The translations under genes were made by a program, and so were the position numbers. The notes beneath the pieces were generated by a model. It was given only the letters and a program-made list of their open reading frames with translations, searched no databases and was not told the origin of the DNA. Shown here one piece after another: positions 8,706 to 17,794 of a stretch of DNA of 53,408 nt (its first letter is position 1; each line of letters opens with the position of its first letter). This DNA is from Pedobacter sp. V48 (lineage in GTDB: Bacteria; Bacteroidota; Bacteroidia; Sphingobacteriales; Sphingobacteriaceae), in contig NZ_AWRU01000034.1 in the NCBI RefSeq assembly GCF_000523515.1, positions 268,400-321,807 on the forward strand. Direction: 5' to 3'.

Positions 8706-9845
8706 ATGTCGGCACTGATTTCTTATTGGGAAAAAAAGTACTTTTTTCACTATGATATTATTATCATAGGAAGTGGAATTGTGGGCCTAAATGCAGCAAT
8801 CGGCTTAAAAAAAGAAACACCAAATTTAAGTATCGCTGTATTAGAAAGGGGCTTCTTACCCTCGGGGGCGAGCACAAAGAATGCTGGCTTTGCTTGTTTC
8901 GGAAGTATTTCTGAATTAATTGAACAAGAGAAAATTATAGGAACCGACGGTTTATATAAATTAATTGATAAACGCTGGAGTGGCCTCCTTAAGCTCAGAA
9001 AGCTATTAGGAGATAGCTCAATATCTTATGAAAATTATGGTGGTTATGAATTATTTAAGCCGTTAGAAAATGAATTATCTTCATTGTGTGTCTCCAAAAT
9101 TGGCCATTACAACCAGATTTTGAAGGAAATATCGGGCAAGCAGGAGGTTTTTAAAACTTCAAGCGGCAAAATTTCTGAGTTTGGTTTTAAAGATGTGAGC
9201 ATCCTTTTAGAGAATATTTTAGAGGCACAAATAGATACCGGAAAAATGATGCAGTGTCTGCTTAAAAAAGCAGCATCACAAGGGATAACTATTTTTAACT
9301 CCTGTACAGTTACAGCATTAAAAGAAGAGGGAAATCAGCAGGTCATTTTAACCCCAGAAGGAAATTTTAGATGTAAAAGGGTATTGATCTGTACGAATGC
9401 TTTTGTAAAGGATCTGGTGCCTTCTTTAGATGTGATCCCAGGACGTGGTCAGGTGATCGTTACAAAACCAGTAAAAAACTTAAAAGTAAAGGGTACTTTT
9501 CATTACGATAAAGGGTATTATTATTTTAGAAATATAGATGAAAGGCTTCTTTTAGGAGGTGGAAGAAACCTTGATTTTAAAGCTGAGGAAACCGCTGAAT
9601 TTGGAACCACCGAGTTGGTACAAAATGCACTAACAAAATTGTTGTCGAAAGTAATTTTACCTGAAACACCTTTTGAAATAGACCAAACCTGGAGCGGAAT
9701 TATGGCATTTGGGCCTACTATAAATCCTATAATTAAAGAAGTAAAACCCAATGTTTTCTGTGCTGTTAGGTGTAACGGAATGGGAATTGCAATGGGCGCC
9801 CAAACCGGAGAGGATGCCGCCAGGCTTGTTATAGATTCTCTATAA
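8706..9845 (+). CDS. FAD-dependent oxidoreductase, DAO family
   Basis: The 379-residue protein has an N-terminal FAD-binding Rossmann motif, IIIIGSGIVGLNAA (GxGxxG at 22-27), then VLERGFLPSGASTKNAGF, typical of glycine/D-amino-acid oxidase-like (DAO) proteins. The C-terminal flavin contact is GRNLDF and QTWSGIMAFGPTINPII, with RCNGMGIAMGAQTGEDAARL. The substrate cannot be read from sequence; D-amino acid or sarcosine-like amines are possible. The upstream intergenic region (8620-8705) is very AT-rich. rmuC follows after about 40 bp with its own promoter box. Confidence 0.88.
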   Translation: MSALISYWEKKYFFHYDIIIIGSGIVGLNAAIGLKKETPNLSIAVLERGFLPSGASTKNAGFACFGSISELIEQEKIIGTDGLYKLIDKRWSGLLKLRKLLGDSSISYENYGGYELFKPLENELSSLCVSKIGHYNQILKEISGKQEVFKTSSGKISEFGFKDVSILLENILEAQIDTGKMMQCLLKKAASQGITIFNSCTVTALKEEGNQQVILTPEGNFRCKRVLICTNAFVKDLVPSLDVIPGRGQVIVTKPVKNLKVKGTFHYDKGYYYFRNIDERLLLGGGRNLDFKAEETAEFGTTELVQNALTKLLSKVILPETPFEIDQTWSGIMAFGPTINPIIKEVKPNVFCAVRCNGMGIAMGAQTGEDAARLVIDSL

Positions 9846-9865
9846 ACTAATCAAAAAATACTATT

Positions 9866-9873
9866 TATTTTTG
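9866..9873 (+). promoter_or_regulatory. -7 element of the rmuC promoter (TATTTTTG)
   Basis: This is an exact TAnnTTTG match 15 bp before the ATG of rmuC. It overlaps a possible TTG start at 9871, which argues that the ATG at 9889 is the true start. The predicted leader is only about 11 nt. No good -33 box is visible. Confidence 0.45.
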
Positions 9874-9888
9874 CAATTTAAAGTTATT

Positions 9889-11241
9889 ATGGCCACATTT
9901 GATAACAATATTAGTATGGAAATAGCAGGAATAGTATTATTAGTTATCATTTTAGCCTCACTTATTTTTTTATTGTTTAAGAAACCGGCGGCTAACCAAA
10001 ATCATATTGCACTTTTGGAGTTAAAGGAATTGGAACACCAAAAGTCGATGAATTGGTTAAAGGATGAAAAATTGAAACTAGAAGATGAATTGAGTGATCT
10101 TCGCCTCAATTATATGAATGAGCGCAGTAAGGTGATAAAAGCCGAAGAGTCGCTTGTTGCCCAGCGTGAAAAACAGATTGAACAGGATAAATATATTGCG
10201 GAACTACAACAAAGATTTAAGCTGGAATTTGAAAATATAGCCAATAAAGTTCTCGAAGAAAAAACAGTAAGATTTACAGAACAAAACAAGACTAATCTTG
10301 ACATTATTTTAAATCCATTTAAAGAAAACATCAAAGCTTTTGAAGAAAAGGTTGATAAGGTTTACAAATCTGAATCAGACGAAAGAAATATTTTAAAAGG
10401 CGTGATCTCACAATTAATGGATCAGACCAAGCAAATTCAGGAAGATGCTAATAACTTAACCAGGGCCCTTAAAGGCGATAATAAAAAGCAAGGAAACTGG
10501 GGCGAAGTAATACTGGAACGTGTTTTAGAAAGATCTGGCTTGGTAAAGGATAGAGAATATAGAATACAGACCAGTTTGAGCTCATCTGATGGGGGTAGAA
10601 TGCAACCGGATGTTATTATTGACCTTCCGGATGATAAGCATATAATAATTGATTCTAAGGTCTCTTTGCTGGCCTATGAACGATTGGTTACTTCAGATAC
10701 TGATGAGGATAAAGAATTATATTTAAAACAACATCTTGCTTCCATAAAAGCCCATATACAAGGTTTATCTGCTAAAAACTACCATGATCTATATCAGATC
10801 AACTCGCCTGATTTTGTATTGTTATTTATACCCATTGAATCTTCTTTTGGTATTGCGGTACAGCAGGATGCTGAACTTTTTAATTATGCCTGGGACAGAA
10901 AAGTAGTTATTGTAAGTCCTTCTACTTTACTGGCTACTTTAAGAACTATTGCAAGTATTTGGAAACAGGAAAGACAAAATAGAAATGTACTTGAAATTGC
11001 TCGTTTAAGTGGCAGTATGTATGATAAGTTTGTTGGCTTTTTAACTGATATGGAGGGGATAGGAAAGAACATTAAGCAAAGCCAGGATGCTTATGATAAA
11101 GCTCTAAATAAGCTTTCTACCGGTGCCGGAAACCTTTCTAATACTTCAGAGAAAATAAAGAAATTAGGTGCCAAAGCTACTAAGCAGATTGACACCAAAT
11201 TTCTGGATTCTACCTTACCTGATGAGGAAGATAGTTTATAA
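9889..11241 (+). CDS. rmuC: DNA recombination protein RmuC
   Basis: The protein has 450 residues. An N-terminal membrane helix (about 11-30) is followed by a long coiled coil (about 40-115). The RmuC nuclease-like domain starts near 195 with GNWGEVILERVLERSGL (202-) and contains QPDVIIDLPDDKHIIIDSKVSL, the PD-(D/E)xK-like core, and FVLLFIPIESSF. RmuC limits short-inversion recombination in E. coli and may be a membrane-tethered nuclease; its exact chemistry is unproven. The final 6 bp overlap the convergent thiL gene. Confidence 0.92.
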   Translation: MATFDNNISMEIAGIVLLVIILASLIFLLFKKPAANQNHIALLELKELEHQKSMNWLKDEKLKLEDELSDLRLNYMNERSKVIKAEESLVAQREKQIEQDKYIAELQQRFKLEFENIANKVLEEKTVRFTEQNKTNLDIILNPFKENIKAFEEKVDKVYKSESDERNILKGVISQLMDQTKQIQEDANNLTRALKGDNKKQGNWGEVILERVLERSGLVKDREYRIQTSLSSSDGGRMQPDVIIDLPDDKHIIIDSKVSLLAYERLVTSDTDEDKELYLKQHLASIKAHIQGLSAKNYHDLYQINSPDFVLLFIPIESSFGIAVQQDAELFNYAWDRKVVIVSPSTLLATLRTIASIWKQERQNRNVLEIARLSGSMYDKFVGFLTDMEGIGKNIKQSQDAYDKALNKLSTGAGNLSNTSEKIKKLGAKATKQIDTKFLDSTLPDEEDSL

Positions 11242-12276
11242 TTTAAATGCATTCCATCCTTGTGCCTTTAATTCATGCACAACATTGGATTTAGATATCA
11301 TTTTACATCCCGAATTTTTATCAGTGATGTGACCAATAATGGTAATATCAACATCGTTTTTTAGTTTAGGATAGTCTTCCTGTTTAATTGTAAACAGTAA
11401 TTCATAGTCTTCTCCACCACTTAGAGCACATACTGTTGGATCTAAACCTAGTTCACGTGCAGTCTCATAAGTCATTGGATCTATTGGTATTTTCTCTTCG
11501 TAAAGGTTACATCCTTTTTCTGATTGCTGGCAAATGTGTAATATTTCAGAAGCCAATCCATCTGATACATCAATCATTGAGGTTGGTTTTATGTCCATTT
11601 GTGCAAGAAGATCAACTATATCTCTTCTTCCTTCAGGTTTTAACTGACGTTCAATTATGTAATCCTTACCTTCTAAATCTGGCTGAATATTAGGATTTTC
11701 AAGGAAAATAAGCTTTTCTCTTTCTAATATCTGCATCCCAACATAAGCACCTCCTAAATCTCCTGAAACACATAAGAGATCACCTTCACCAGCTCCATTT
11801 CTATAAACAACATCATTTTTTTCTGCATAACCAATACTGGTTACGCTAATTACCAATCCTTGTTTACTTGCTGAAGTATCACCTCCAATAAGATCAATGT
11901 TAAATTTATTACAGGCCAGTTCAATTCCTTTGTAAATTTCTTCAACTGCTTCCAAAGGAAATTTGCTCGACAAACCGATGGAAACGGTTACCTGAGTTGC
12001 AATACCATTCATTGCATAAATATCACTTAAATTTACTTGAACTGCTTTGTAACCTAAATGCATTAGCGGTACATAAGCTAGGTCAAAATGAATTCCTTCG
12101 AGCAACAGATCTGTAGAAATCAATACTTGTTTGTTGTCAAAATTTAATACTGCTGCATCATCACCTATGCCTTTTATACTGCTTTCATGTCTTATTTTGA
12201 AGGTATCTGTTAAATGCTTTATCAGCCCAAATTCTCCCAGCTCTGAAATATCAGTTCTTTCCTTATTCTCAAACAT
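11236..12276 (-). CDS. thiL: Thiamine-monophosphate kinase
   Basis: ThiL phosphorylates thiamine monophosphate to the cofactor thiamine diphosphate with ATP. The 346-residue protein shows the AIR-synthase-like fold patterns of the family: EFGLIKHLT, SSIKGIGDDAAVL, STDLLLEGIHFD with Mg2+-binding Asp, LIGGDTSAS, CVSGDLGGAYVG, SMIDVSDGLASEI and ALSGGEDYELLF. No other thiamine genes lie nearby and I see no TPP riboswitch upstream. The 150-bp gap upstream contains a strong palindrome (see 12376-12410). Confidence 0.95.
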   Translation of the reverse strand: MFENKERTDISELGEFGLIKHLTDTFKIRHESSIKGIGDDAAVLNFDNKQVLISTDLLLEGIHFDLAYVPLMHLGYKAVQVNLSDIYAMNGIATQVTVSIGLSSKFPLEAVEEIYKGIELACNKFNIDLIGGDTSASKQGLVISVTSIGYAEKNDVVYRNGAGEGDLLCVSGDLGGAYVGMQILEREKLIFLENPNIQPDLEGKDYIIERQLKPEGRRDIVDLLAQMDIKPTSMIDVSDGLASEILHICQQSEKGCNLYEEKIPIDPMTYETARELGLDPTVCALSGGEDYELLFTIKQEDYPKLKNDVDITIIGHITDKNSGCKMISKSNVVHELKAQGWNAFKL

Positions 12277-12375
12277 TATCTTATTTCTTTTACAATTATG
12301 TTATTATAATAATTATATTATTCTTTTACAGCAAATTAACATAGTTATCAACATTCTTTTTTATATCATTTTTCC

Positions 12376-12410
12376 CCACATCATGCTGAATTCGTTTCAG
12401 GATGATGTGG
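12376..12410. repeat. 35-bp imperfect palindrome, REP-like
   Basis: The arms are 15 bp, beginning CCACATCATGCTGAA, with one mismatch (a G/C change at arm position 10), around a TTCGT loop. The core CATGCTGAAxxxGTTTCAG resembles palindromic intergenic repeats known from several Bacteroidota. Neither strand has a run of T directly after the stem, so a classical terminator is less likely. It lies 17 bp past the end of nadA and about 100 bp upstream of thiL. Confidence 0.6.
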
Positions 12411-12426
12411 TGGTGATAGCAAATTT

Positions 12427-13419
12427 TTACAACCCTAAACTTGCAGATATCTCAAGCATTCTTTCAATTGGTTTTCTTGCTCTTACAATGATATCTTCAG
12501 GTACAGTTACCTCTGGAGATCCATTTTTTAAACACAAATAAAGCTTTTCTAACGTGTTTCTTTTCATATATGGGCACTCATTACATGCACAACTGTTGTT
12601 TGGTGGCGCAGGTATGAAGGTTTTTCCAGGATTAGCTTTCTCCATTTGATGAATAATACCACTTTCTGTTGCTACAATGAATTCCTGAGCATCGTTGTTT
12701 ATGGAATATTTTAACAATCCTGTGGTAGAACCAATGTAATCGGCCATTTTTAGTACCGCTTCTTCACATTCAGGATGTGCAATAAATTTTGCGTTAGGGT
12801 GGCGCTCTTTAAGTTTTGTTATTTTTTCTCTGGAGAATATTTCGTGCACCATACACGCTCCATTCCACAATACCAGATCTCTACCGGTTTTCTTTGCTAC
12901 CCATGCACCAAGATTTTTATCCGGTCCAAAGATAATTTTCTGATCTTTTGGCAAACTTTCAACAATTTGAACAGCATTTGTGGAGGTACACACGATATCG
13001 CTCAATGCCTTTAGCTCTGCTGTGCAGTTTACATACGTTATTACGAGGTGATCAGGGTATTTTTCTTTAAATTTTTTAAACAAATGTGGTGGGCAACTAT
13101 CTGCTAATGAGCATCCTGCCTTAACATCTGGTAACAAAACAGTTTTATTGGGAGAAAGAATTTTAGCTGTTTCTGCCATAAAATGCACTCCAGCAAAAAC
13201 AATGATATCTGCCTCGGTCTTAGCAGCTTCCTGCGATAGCCCTAAACTATCTCCAATATAATCTGCAATATCTTGAATATCAGGATCCTGGTAATAATGA
13301 GCTAATATTATCGCATTCTTTTCCTTTTTTAATCTTTCAATTTCCTCAAAAAGGTCAAGTGTGGGATCGATCTTTTCATCTACAAAACCTTTTCTGTTAA
13401 TTTCCTCTAAGGTGTCCAT
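12427..13419 (-). CDS. nadA: Quinolinate synthase A
   Basis: NadA condenses iminoaspartate (from NadB) with dihydroxyacetone phosphate to quinolinate, using a [4Fe-4S] cluster. The 330-residue protein has the expected cluster cysteines: Cys103 in AGCSLADSC, Cys189 in [10 protein letters not shown] and Cys282 in the CACNECPYM motif. Substrate motifs [26 protein letters not shown] and HPECEEAVL are intact. It is divergent from nadB across a 503-bp spacer, which suggests shared control of NAD synthesis. nadC is not in the window. Confidence 0.97.
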   Translation of the reverse strand: MDTLEEINRKGFVDEKIDPTLDLFEEIERLKKEKNAIILAHYYQDPDIQDIADYIGDSLGLSQEAAKTEADIIVFAGVHFMAETAKILSPNKTVLLPDVKAGCSLADSCPPHLFKKFKEKYPDHLVITYVNCTAELKALSDIVCTSTNAVQIVESLPKDQKIIFGPDKNLGAWVAKKTGRDLVLWNGACMVHEIFSREKITKLKERHPNAKFIAHPECEEAVLKMADYIGSTTGLLKYSINNDAQEFIVATESGIIHQMEKANPGKTFIPAPPNNSCACNECPYMKRNTLEKLYLCLKNGSPEVTVPEDIIVRARKPIERMLEISASLGL

Positions 13420-13922
13420 TTTAATGAGTTGATATTTTCTGTTTTAATATTTCTTTTTTAGTGCAGCAAAGAACAGCATAAATTTTAATTATCTGTTTTG
13501 GAACTTTTGTAAATGTACGGAGCTTTCAACACTTCAATAAAATATAATTATTATATATAAATAGATTTCTATTGTTTATTAGTGTGTTAGTATTGTTTAA
13601 AAGTACTTCAAAAAAATGCTTCTTTATGAGTTATTAGTAACTTATTAACATTTAGATTACATTTTTATTAAAAATATCGACTGATTTACAACGATATATT
13701 AATTCACTCTAAAACTTATCAATACCAATATGTGTATTCTTAGTTGGTGAATAAAAAGTTAATAACCGATACGTTTATGCTTAAAAATAAGTTAAAATAT
13801 TGTGTCGAATTACCATTTTAGCTTAGCTTTAAACATTCAAATAAAATTGTTCTATTTATTTAGACAAGTAGTTAACAATTATATCAACGTTGTTAACAAA
13901 GGAGTGGAAATAACACATTTTA
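13420..13922. other. 503-bp AT-rich spacer between divergent nadA and nadB
   Basis: No convincing gene is present; a short open stretch at 13802-13993 is frame noise that runs into nadB. The region is very AT-rich and carries several small palindromes, the best being GTTAACAA/TTGTTAAC at 13871-13897. I found no exact TAnnTTTG box facing either gene and no DnaA boxes of the TTATCCACA type. It is long for this genome and probably carries regulation of both nad genes. Confidence 0.6.
13871..13897. promoter_or_regulatory. Candidate operator: GTTAACAA-N11-TTGTTAAC
   Basis: A perfect inverted repeat with 8-bp arms and an 11-bp spacer lies 26-52 bp upstream of the nadB ATG. The spacing fits a dimeric regulator bound near the nadB promoter. 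No regulator gene is nearby and no known NAD-regulator consensus was recognised, so this is a structural observation only. Confidence 0.35.
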
Positions 13923-15509
13923 ATGAGAAAAGTAGATTTTTTGGTCATAGGATCAGGTATTGCCGGTTTGAGCTTTGCATTAAAGGCAGCTAAATATGGT
14001 AAAGTATTAATTGTTACTAAGTCTAACGAAGACGAATCTAATACTAAATATGCCCAGGGTGGAGTGGCTGTTGTTGTAGATAAAGATGATTCTTTTGAGA
14101 AGCATATTGAAGATACATTAATTGCCGGAGATGGTTTATGCGATAAACATATTGTAGAAGTAGTTGTAACTGAGGGTCCTCAGCGTATACAAGAGATCAT
14201 CGACTATGGGACTAACTTTGATAAGGATGGCACCGGAGTGTATGATCTGGCCAAGGAAGGCGGGCATTCTGAACATCGTGTTTTACACTATAAAGATGTA
14301 ACAGGCTACGAAATTGAAAGTGTGTTATTGAAGCAAATTCATCAGAACCAGAACATAGAGATATTAACACATTACTTCTGTTTGGAGTTGATCACTCAGC
14401 ATCACCTGGGGATACATGTTGATAAAGCGACCGAGGTTATTAACTGTTACGGGATATATGCCTTTAATACAGAGCTTAACGATGTGGAAAAGATATTGGC
14501 AAATGTGACTATCATGGCTTCTGGAGGTGCGGGACATATCTATTCCAGTACTACAAATCCGGTTATTGCAACTGGCGATGGAATGGCAATGGTTTATAGA
14601 GCTAAAGGAAAAGTAAGGAATATGGAATTTATTCAGTTCCATCCAACAGCTTTATATCATCCGGGAGAGTATCCCGCTTTTCTAATTTCTGAAGCTGTCA
14701 GGGGTTTTGGTGGTGTACTTAGAAGGAAAGATGGTGAGGAGTTTATGTATGAATATGATAAACGTGGATCATTGGCGCCAAGGGATATAGTAGCCCGAGC
14801 TATTGATGCTGAGATGAAAAAATCGGGTGAGGATTTTGTTTATCTGGATATAACAAATAGAAAAAAGGCTGATATTTTGGCTCATTTCCCCAATATATAT
14901 GCTAAATGTTTGTCCATTGGTATAGATATGACCAAGGATCTTATACCGGTTACTCCTGCGGCTCATTATATGTGTGGTGGAATATTTGTGGACGAATTTG
15001 GAAGATCGTCTATAAAGAATTTATATGCTTGTGGCGAGTGTTCTTCGACGGGTTTACATGGAGCCAACAGGTTGGCCTCTAATTCTTTATTAGAAGCCCC
15101 TGTATTTGCTCATCGTATATTTGAACATGCTGTAGCTAATTTTATGAATAATGTGATTCCTGATAGCATTCCTGAATGGAATGATCATGGGGTTACACAA
15201 TCAAATGAAGACATATTAGTTACTCATAATTTAAGAGAAACTCAGAAATTAATGAGTGATTATGTTGGTATAGTTCGCTCTGATTTCAGGTTGGAAAGAG
15301 CGATGAGACGTTTGTATTTATTGCATCAGGAAACAGAGGATTTTTATAAAGGAAATAAGGTTTCTGTAAAGCTTTGCGAACTAAGAAATGTAATTCAGGT
15401 AGCTTTCATCGTTATAAAATCGGCTATGGCCAGAAAAGAGAGCAGAGGACTTCATTTTACTACTGATTACCCTAATCATTCAGAACAATTAACAGATACA
15501 ATTTTTTAA
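13923..15509 (+). CDS. nadB: L-aspartate oxidase
   Basis: NadB is the FAD enzyme that oxidises L-aspartate to iminoaspartate, the first step of bacterial NAD synthesis. The 528-residue protein has the dinucleotide motif VIGSGIAGLSFA at its N-terminus and TKYAQGGVAVV. It also has GHSEHRVLHYKDVTGYEIE, FIQFHPTALYHPG, APRDIVARAIDAEM with the active-site Arg, and AAHYMCGGIFVDEFGRSS. GLHGANRLASNSLLEA near the C-terminal part contacts FAD. It is followed after 2 bp by a gamma-carbonic-anhydrase-like gene, so the two are co-transcribed. NadA, its partner enzyme, is divergent. Confidence 0.96.
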   Translation: MRKVDFLVIGSGIAGLSFALKAAKYGKVLIVTKSNEDESNTKYAQGGVAVVVDKDDSFEKHIEDTLIAGDGLCDKHIVEVVVTEGPQRIQEIIDYGTNFDKDGTGVYDLAKEGGHSEHRVLHYKDVTGYEIESVLLKQIHQNQNIEILTHYFCLELITQHHLGIHVDKATEVINCYGIYAFNTELNDVEKILANVTIMASGGAGHIYSSTTNPVIATGDGMAMVYRAKGKVRNMEFIQFHPTALYHPGEYPAFLISEAVRGFGGVLRRKDGEEFMYEYDKRGSLAPRDIVARAIDAEMKKSGEDFVYLDITNRKKADILAHFPNIYAKCLSIGIDMTKDLIPVTPAAHYMCGGIFVDEFGRSSIKNLYACGECSSTGLHGANRLASNSLLEAPVFAHRIFEHAVANFMNNVIPDSIPEWNDHGVTQSNEDILVTHNLRETQKLMSDYVGIVRSDFRLERAMRRLYLLHQETEDFYKGNKVSVKLCELRNVIQVAFIVIKSAMARKESRGLHFTTDYPNHSEQLTDTIF

Positions 15510-15511
15510 TT

Positions 15512-16021
15512 ATGCCAATTATATTACCAGTTAAAGATGTACATCCAAAATGGGGTGAAAATTGTTTTATTGCCCCTAATGCTACAATAGTTGGAGATGT
15601 GGTTATGGGAAAAAATTGCTCTGTTTGGTTTAATGCCGTGATTAGAGGGGATGTAAATAAAATTACGATAGGTGACGACAGCAATATTCAGGATGGTGCG
15701 GTGATTCATGCTACTTACCTGAAAGCGGCTACCAAGATAGGAAATAGAGTATCTGTGGGTCATAATGCGATTGTACATGGATGTACCTTAAACAATCATA
15801 TATTGGTTGGTATGGGTGCTATTATAATGGATAATGCAGTGGTCGAAGATTATACTATTATCGCTGCAGGGGCTGTTGTTTTGGAGAATACACACTGTGA
15901 AAGTGGATTTATTTATGCCGGTACGCCTGCAAAAAAAATAAAGCCCATTACTGATGTGCAAAGGGCTTTATTAAATAAGTTGCCGGATAATTATATTATG
16001 TATTCTGACTGGTTCAGATAG
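15512..16021 (+). CDS. Gamma carbonic anhydrase family protein (YrdA/PaaY type)
   Basis: The 169-residue protein is a left-handed beta-helix made of hexapeptide repeats such as IAPNAT, IVGDVV and IGDDSN. The zinc-site pattern of gamma-CA-like proteins is present: one His in GAVIHAT and two in VSVGHNAIVHGC. The C-terminal FIYAGTPAKKIKPI is typical of the family. Such proteins form trimers, and some have carbonic anhydrase or thioesterase activity while many are uncharacterised. It lies 2 bp after nadB and ends 1 bp before the convergent lipoprotein gene. Confidence 0.9.
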   Translation: MPIILPVKDVHPKWGENCFIAPNATIVGDVVMGKNCSVWFNAVIRGDVNKITIGDDSNIQDGAVIHATYLKAATKIGNRVSVGHNAIVHGCTLNNHILVGMGAIIMDNAVVEDYTIIAAGAVVLENTHCESGFIYAGTPAKKIKPITDVQRALLNKLPDNYIMYSDWFR

Positions 16022-16022
16022 C

Positions 16023-17651
16023 TTATTCTTTTGGAATAGTTATTACTTCATTTCTTTCCCAGTTAGGCCTGATAGATAGCTCCTTAGGCTCGTTCCATAT
16101 TTTTTCTGGTTGTATCCCCAAGGCAACACTTCCGGTATCCCATACGCCATTTTTATTGGTGTCGTAGGTTATTCTTATGAAGTATTTTCCGCCTTTATAA
16201 TTACTGAAAGTAACAGATGTATCTTGTTTTACAACTATTGTATTTACGATGCTTTTATTGCCATCAATAATTTCAAGAATATAACTTTTTTGTTTTTCAG
16301 GAGGCACAATTTTGACTTTTAGTGTTCCGTAATCATCTTTCTTGCCCAGCTCAAGTGAGGTTTTTATTTCCTTGTTTTGAGCTTTAAAGATGGCTGTAAA
16401 TGCGCCAGGGGCGAAGGTGATGTCATACATGGTTTTTTGTTTCCACGGATACCTGAAATAGTAGGAGAGTTGGTCTAAACTATCCTTGGTCAGCGTAAAG
16501 TTTTTGGTGTCTACCGAATCTTCTAATAGGGTTATTTTACTGGCATCAAAGCTTTCTATTGGAAAATTGAAGGTAAATTTTAGGGTTCTCCCCGGTGGCA
16601 GAGCACGGTTATCGAGATTATTTAATGCGGTTAATGATCTGGTATATGTCTCTTTTTTACCTCTGGTTAGTGTTGCTGTTTGAAGCAATTTTCCGTTTTC
16701 TTTAATGCTTACTTTTGTTGAATCGAAGCTTAAATCTGTAAGCCAAACCTTTAGTGAATCGTTGTTCTTGCTGAACTTAATTTTCTTTGAAGCGTCTAAA
16801 GCAGGAGGATCGAGAATTATTGCTTCCGGCTTCTTTAGCTTTTGATTAAAAGTTAACAGGATACTTCCGTCTGGATTTAGGCGTTTGTCAATGATCCTAA
16901 ATACGGTGGCGTCCTCTTTAAATACTTTTAGATTCATGCTATCCATATTCTTGGTTAGAACGATTGAATCCTTTAGAAAACCAATTTCGTCGGTAGCTTG
17001 CTGGTAGATTTTATCACCACTTTTTTCTTTGAGGACGTATAGTTTATAGGTATCACTCCTTAAATTCTTTAAACTGTAATTACCACTGCTATCTGTAAGG
17101 GTATAAATAGACGGTTTGCCTTTTCCAAATAGTGTATCTCTATTTAGGGGCAATATAAATGCAACGGCGTCCAATTCAGGTTCTCCGGTTAATGAATTTG
17201 TTACTTTTCCTTTTATGCTTAGTGAATCAAGTTTTGGGCCTGTTGAAAATACATAGGTTAAATTTTTGACTACGTTAGATTCATTAACATCGGCAACGGA
17301 CTTTCCAAAGTTTAAGGTATATGTTGTATTTTTTTCTAGACTATCTGGAAAGGATATTTCTAATTTTTTTCCTTTCGTTTTTAAAACAGGGGGTTTAGGC
17401 ATTTCGGGCGAAACAGAAAATTCTTTAAACTCATTCTGTAATTTGAAATACTCATCAAGTTCTATAACAACTTTTTTGGATGTGAAATTTGTCGTCTCGT
17501 CTTTTGGTTCCATGCTTAGAATCTTGGGTGGGGTGGTGTCTCTGGGCCCGCCCTGAGGTTGCTGAATACTTGCACAGCTATAAATTAAAGAAACTATCAA
17601 AAATAAGATAGTGAAATTCCTTAAGAAGACTATGTTGTTATTTTTAGTCAT
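16023..17651 (-). CDS. Lipoprotein with bacterial Ig-like (Big_5) domain
   Basis: The 542-residue protein has a type II signal peptide: a hydrophobic segment at 13-24 and the lipobox LIYSC with Cys26. It is followed by QQPQGGPRDTTPPKILSMEP, the usual opening of this Bacteroidota family. The next region (about 40-135) fits a Big_5 Ig-like domain ending VFSTG. A carboxypeptidase-regulatory-like beta domain with GNYSLKNLRSDTYKLY follows at about 145-215. It is probably an outer-membrane-anchored protein of unknown role and is transcribed alone. Family assignment is good; function is not known. Confidence 0.82.
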   Translation of the reverse strand: MTKNNNIVFLRNFTILFLIVSLIYSCASIQQPQGGPRDTTPPKILSMEPKDETTNFTSKKVVIELDEYFKLQNEFKEFSVSPEMPKPPVLKTKGKKLEISFPDSLEKNTTYTLNFGKSVADVNESNVVKNLTYVFSTGPKLDSLSIKGKVTNSLTGEPELDAVAFILPLNRDTLFGKGKPSIYTLTDSSGNYSLKNLRSDTYKLYVLKEKSGDKIYQQATDEIGFLKDSIVLTKNMDSMNLKVFKEDATVFRIIDKRLNPDGSILLTFNQKLKKPEAIILDPPALDASKKIKFSKNNDSLKVWLTDLSFDSTKVSIKENGKLLQTATLTRGKKETYTRSLTALNNLDNRALPPGRTLKFTFNFPIESFDASKITLLEDSVDTKNFTLTKDSLDQLSYYFRYPWKQKTMYDITFAPGAFTAIFKAQNKEIKTSLELGKKDDYGTLKVKIVPPEKQKSYILEIIDGNKSIVNTIVVKQDTSVTFSNYKGGKYFIRITYDTNKNGVWDTGSVALGIQPEKIWNEPKELSIRPNWERNEVITIPKE

Positions 17652-17794
17652 TTATATAAGTTGTATTGAATTTAAACCTGTTTTTAATAGATATCATTAA
17701 AATTTTTTAAAAGTGGCTTATATCGCTTTAAAACAAGCCCTGTTTTTGTCTGTTTTTTAAACATCTAAGTAATTATTGTCCAGTTAGTTACCTG

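Noticed and set aside
12277..12375. TPP riboswitch upstream of thiL
   Set aside because: The region is nearly pure A/T with no thi-box-like CTGAGA or ACCTGA elements.
13420..13922. Replication origin in the nadA-nadB spacer
   Set aside because: The region is AT-rich and about 6 kb from parS-like sites, but no TTATCCACA-type DnaA boxes are seen.
13802..13993. 63-residue open frame before nadB
   Set aside because: It runs into the nadB 5' end in another frame, is low-complexity and has no recognisable family.
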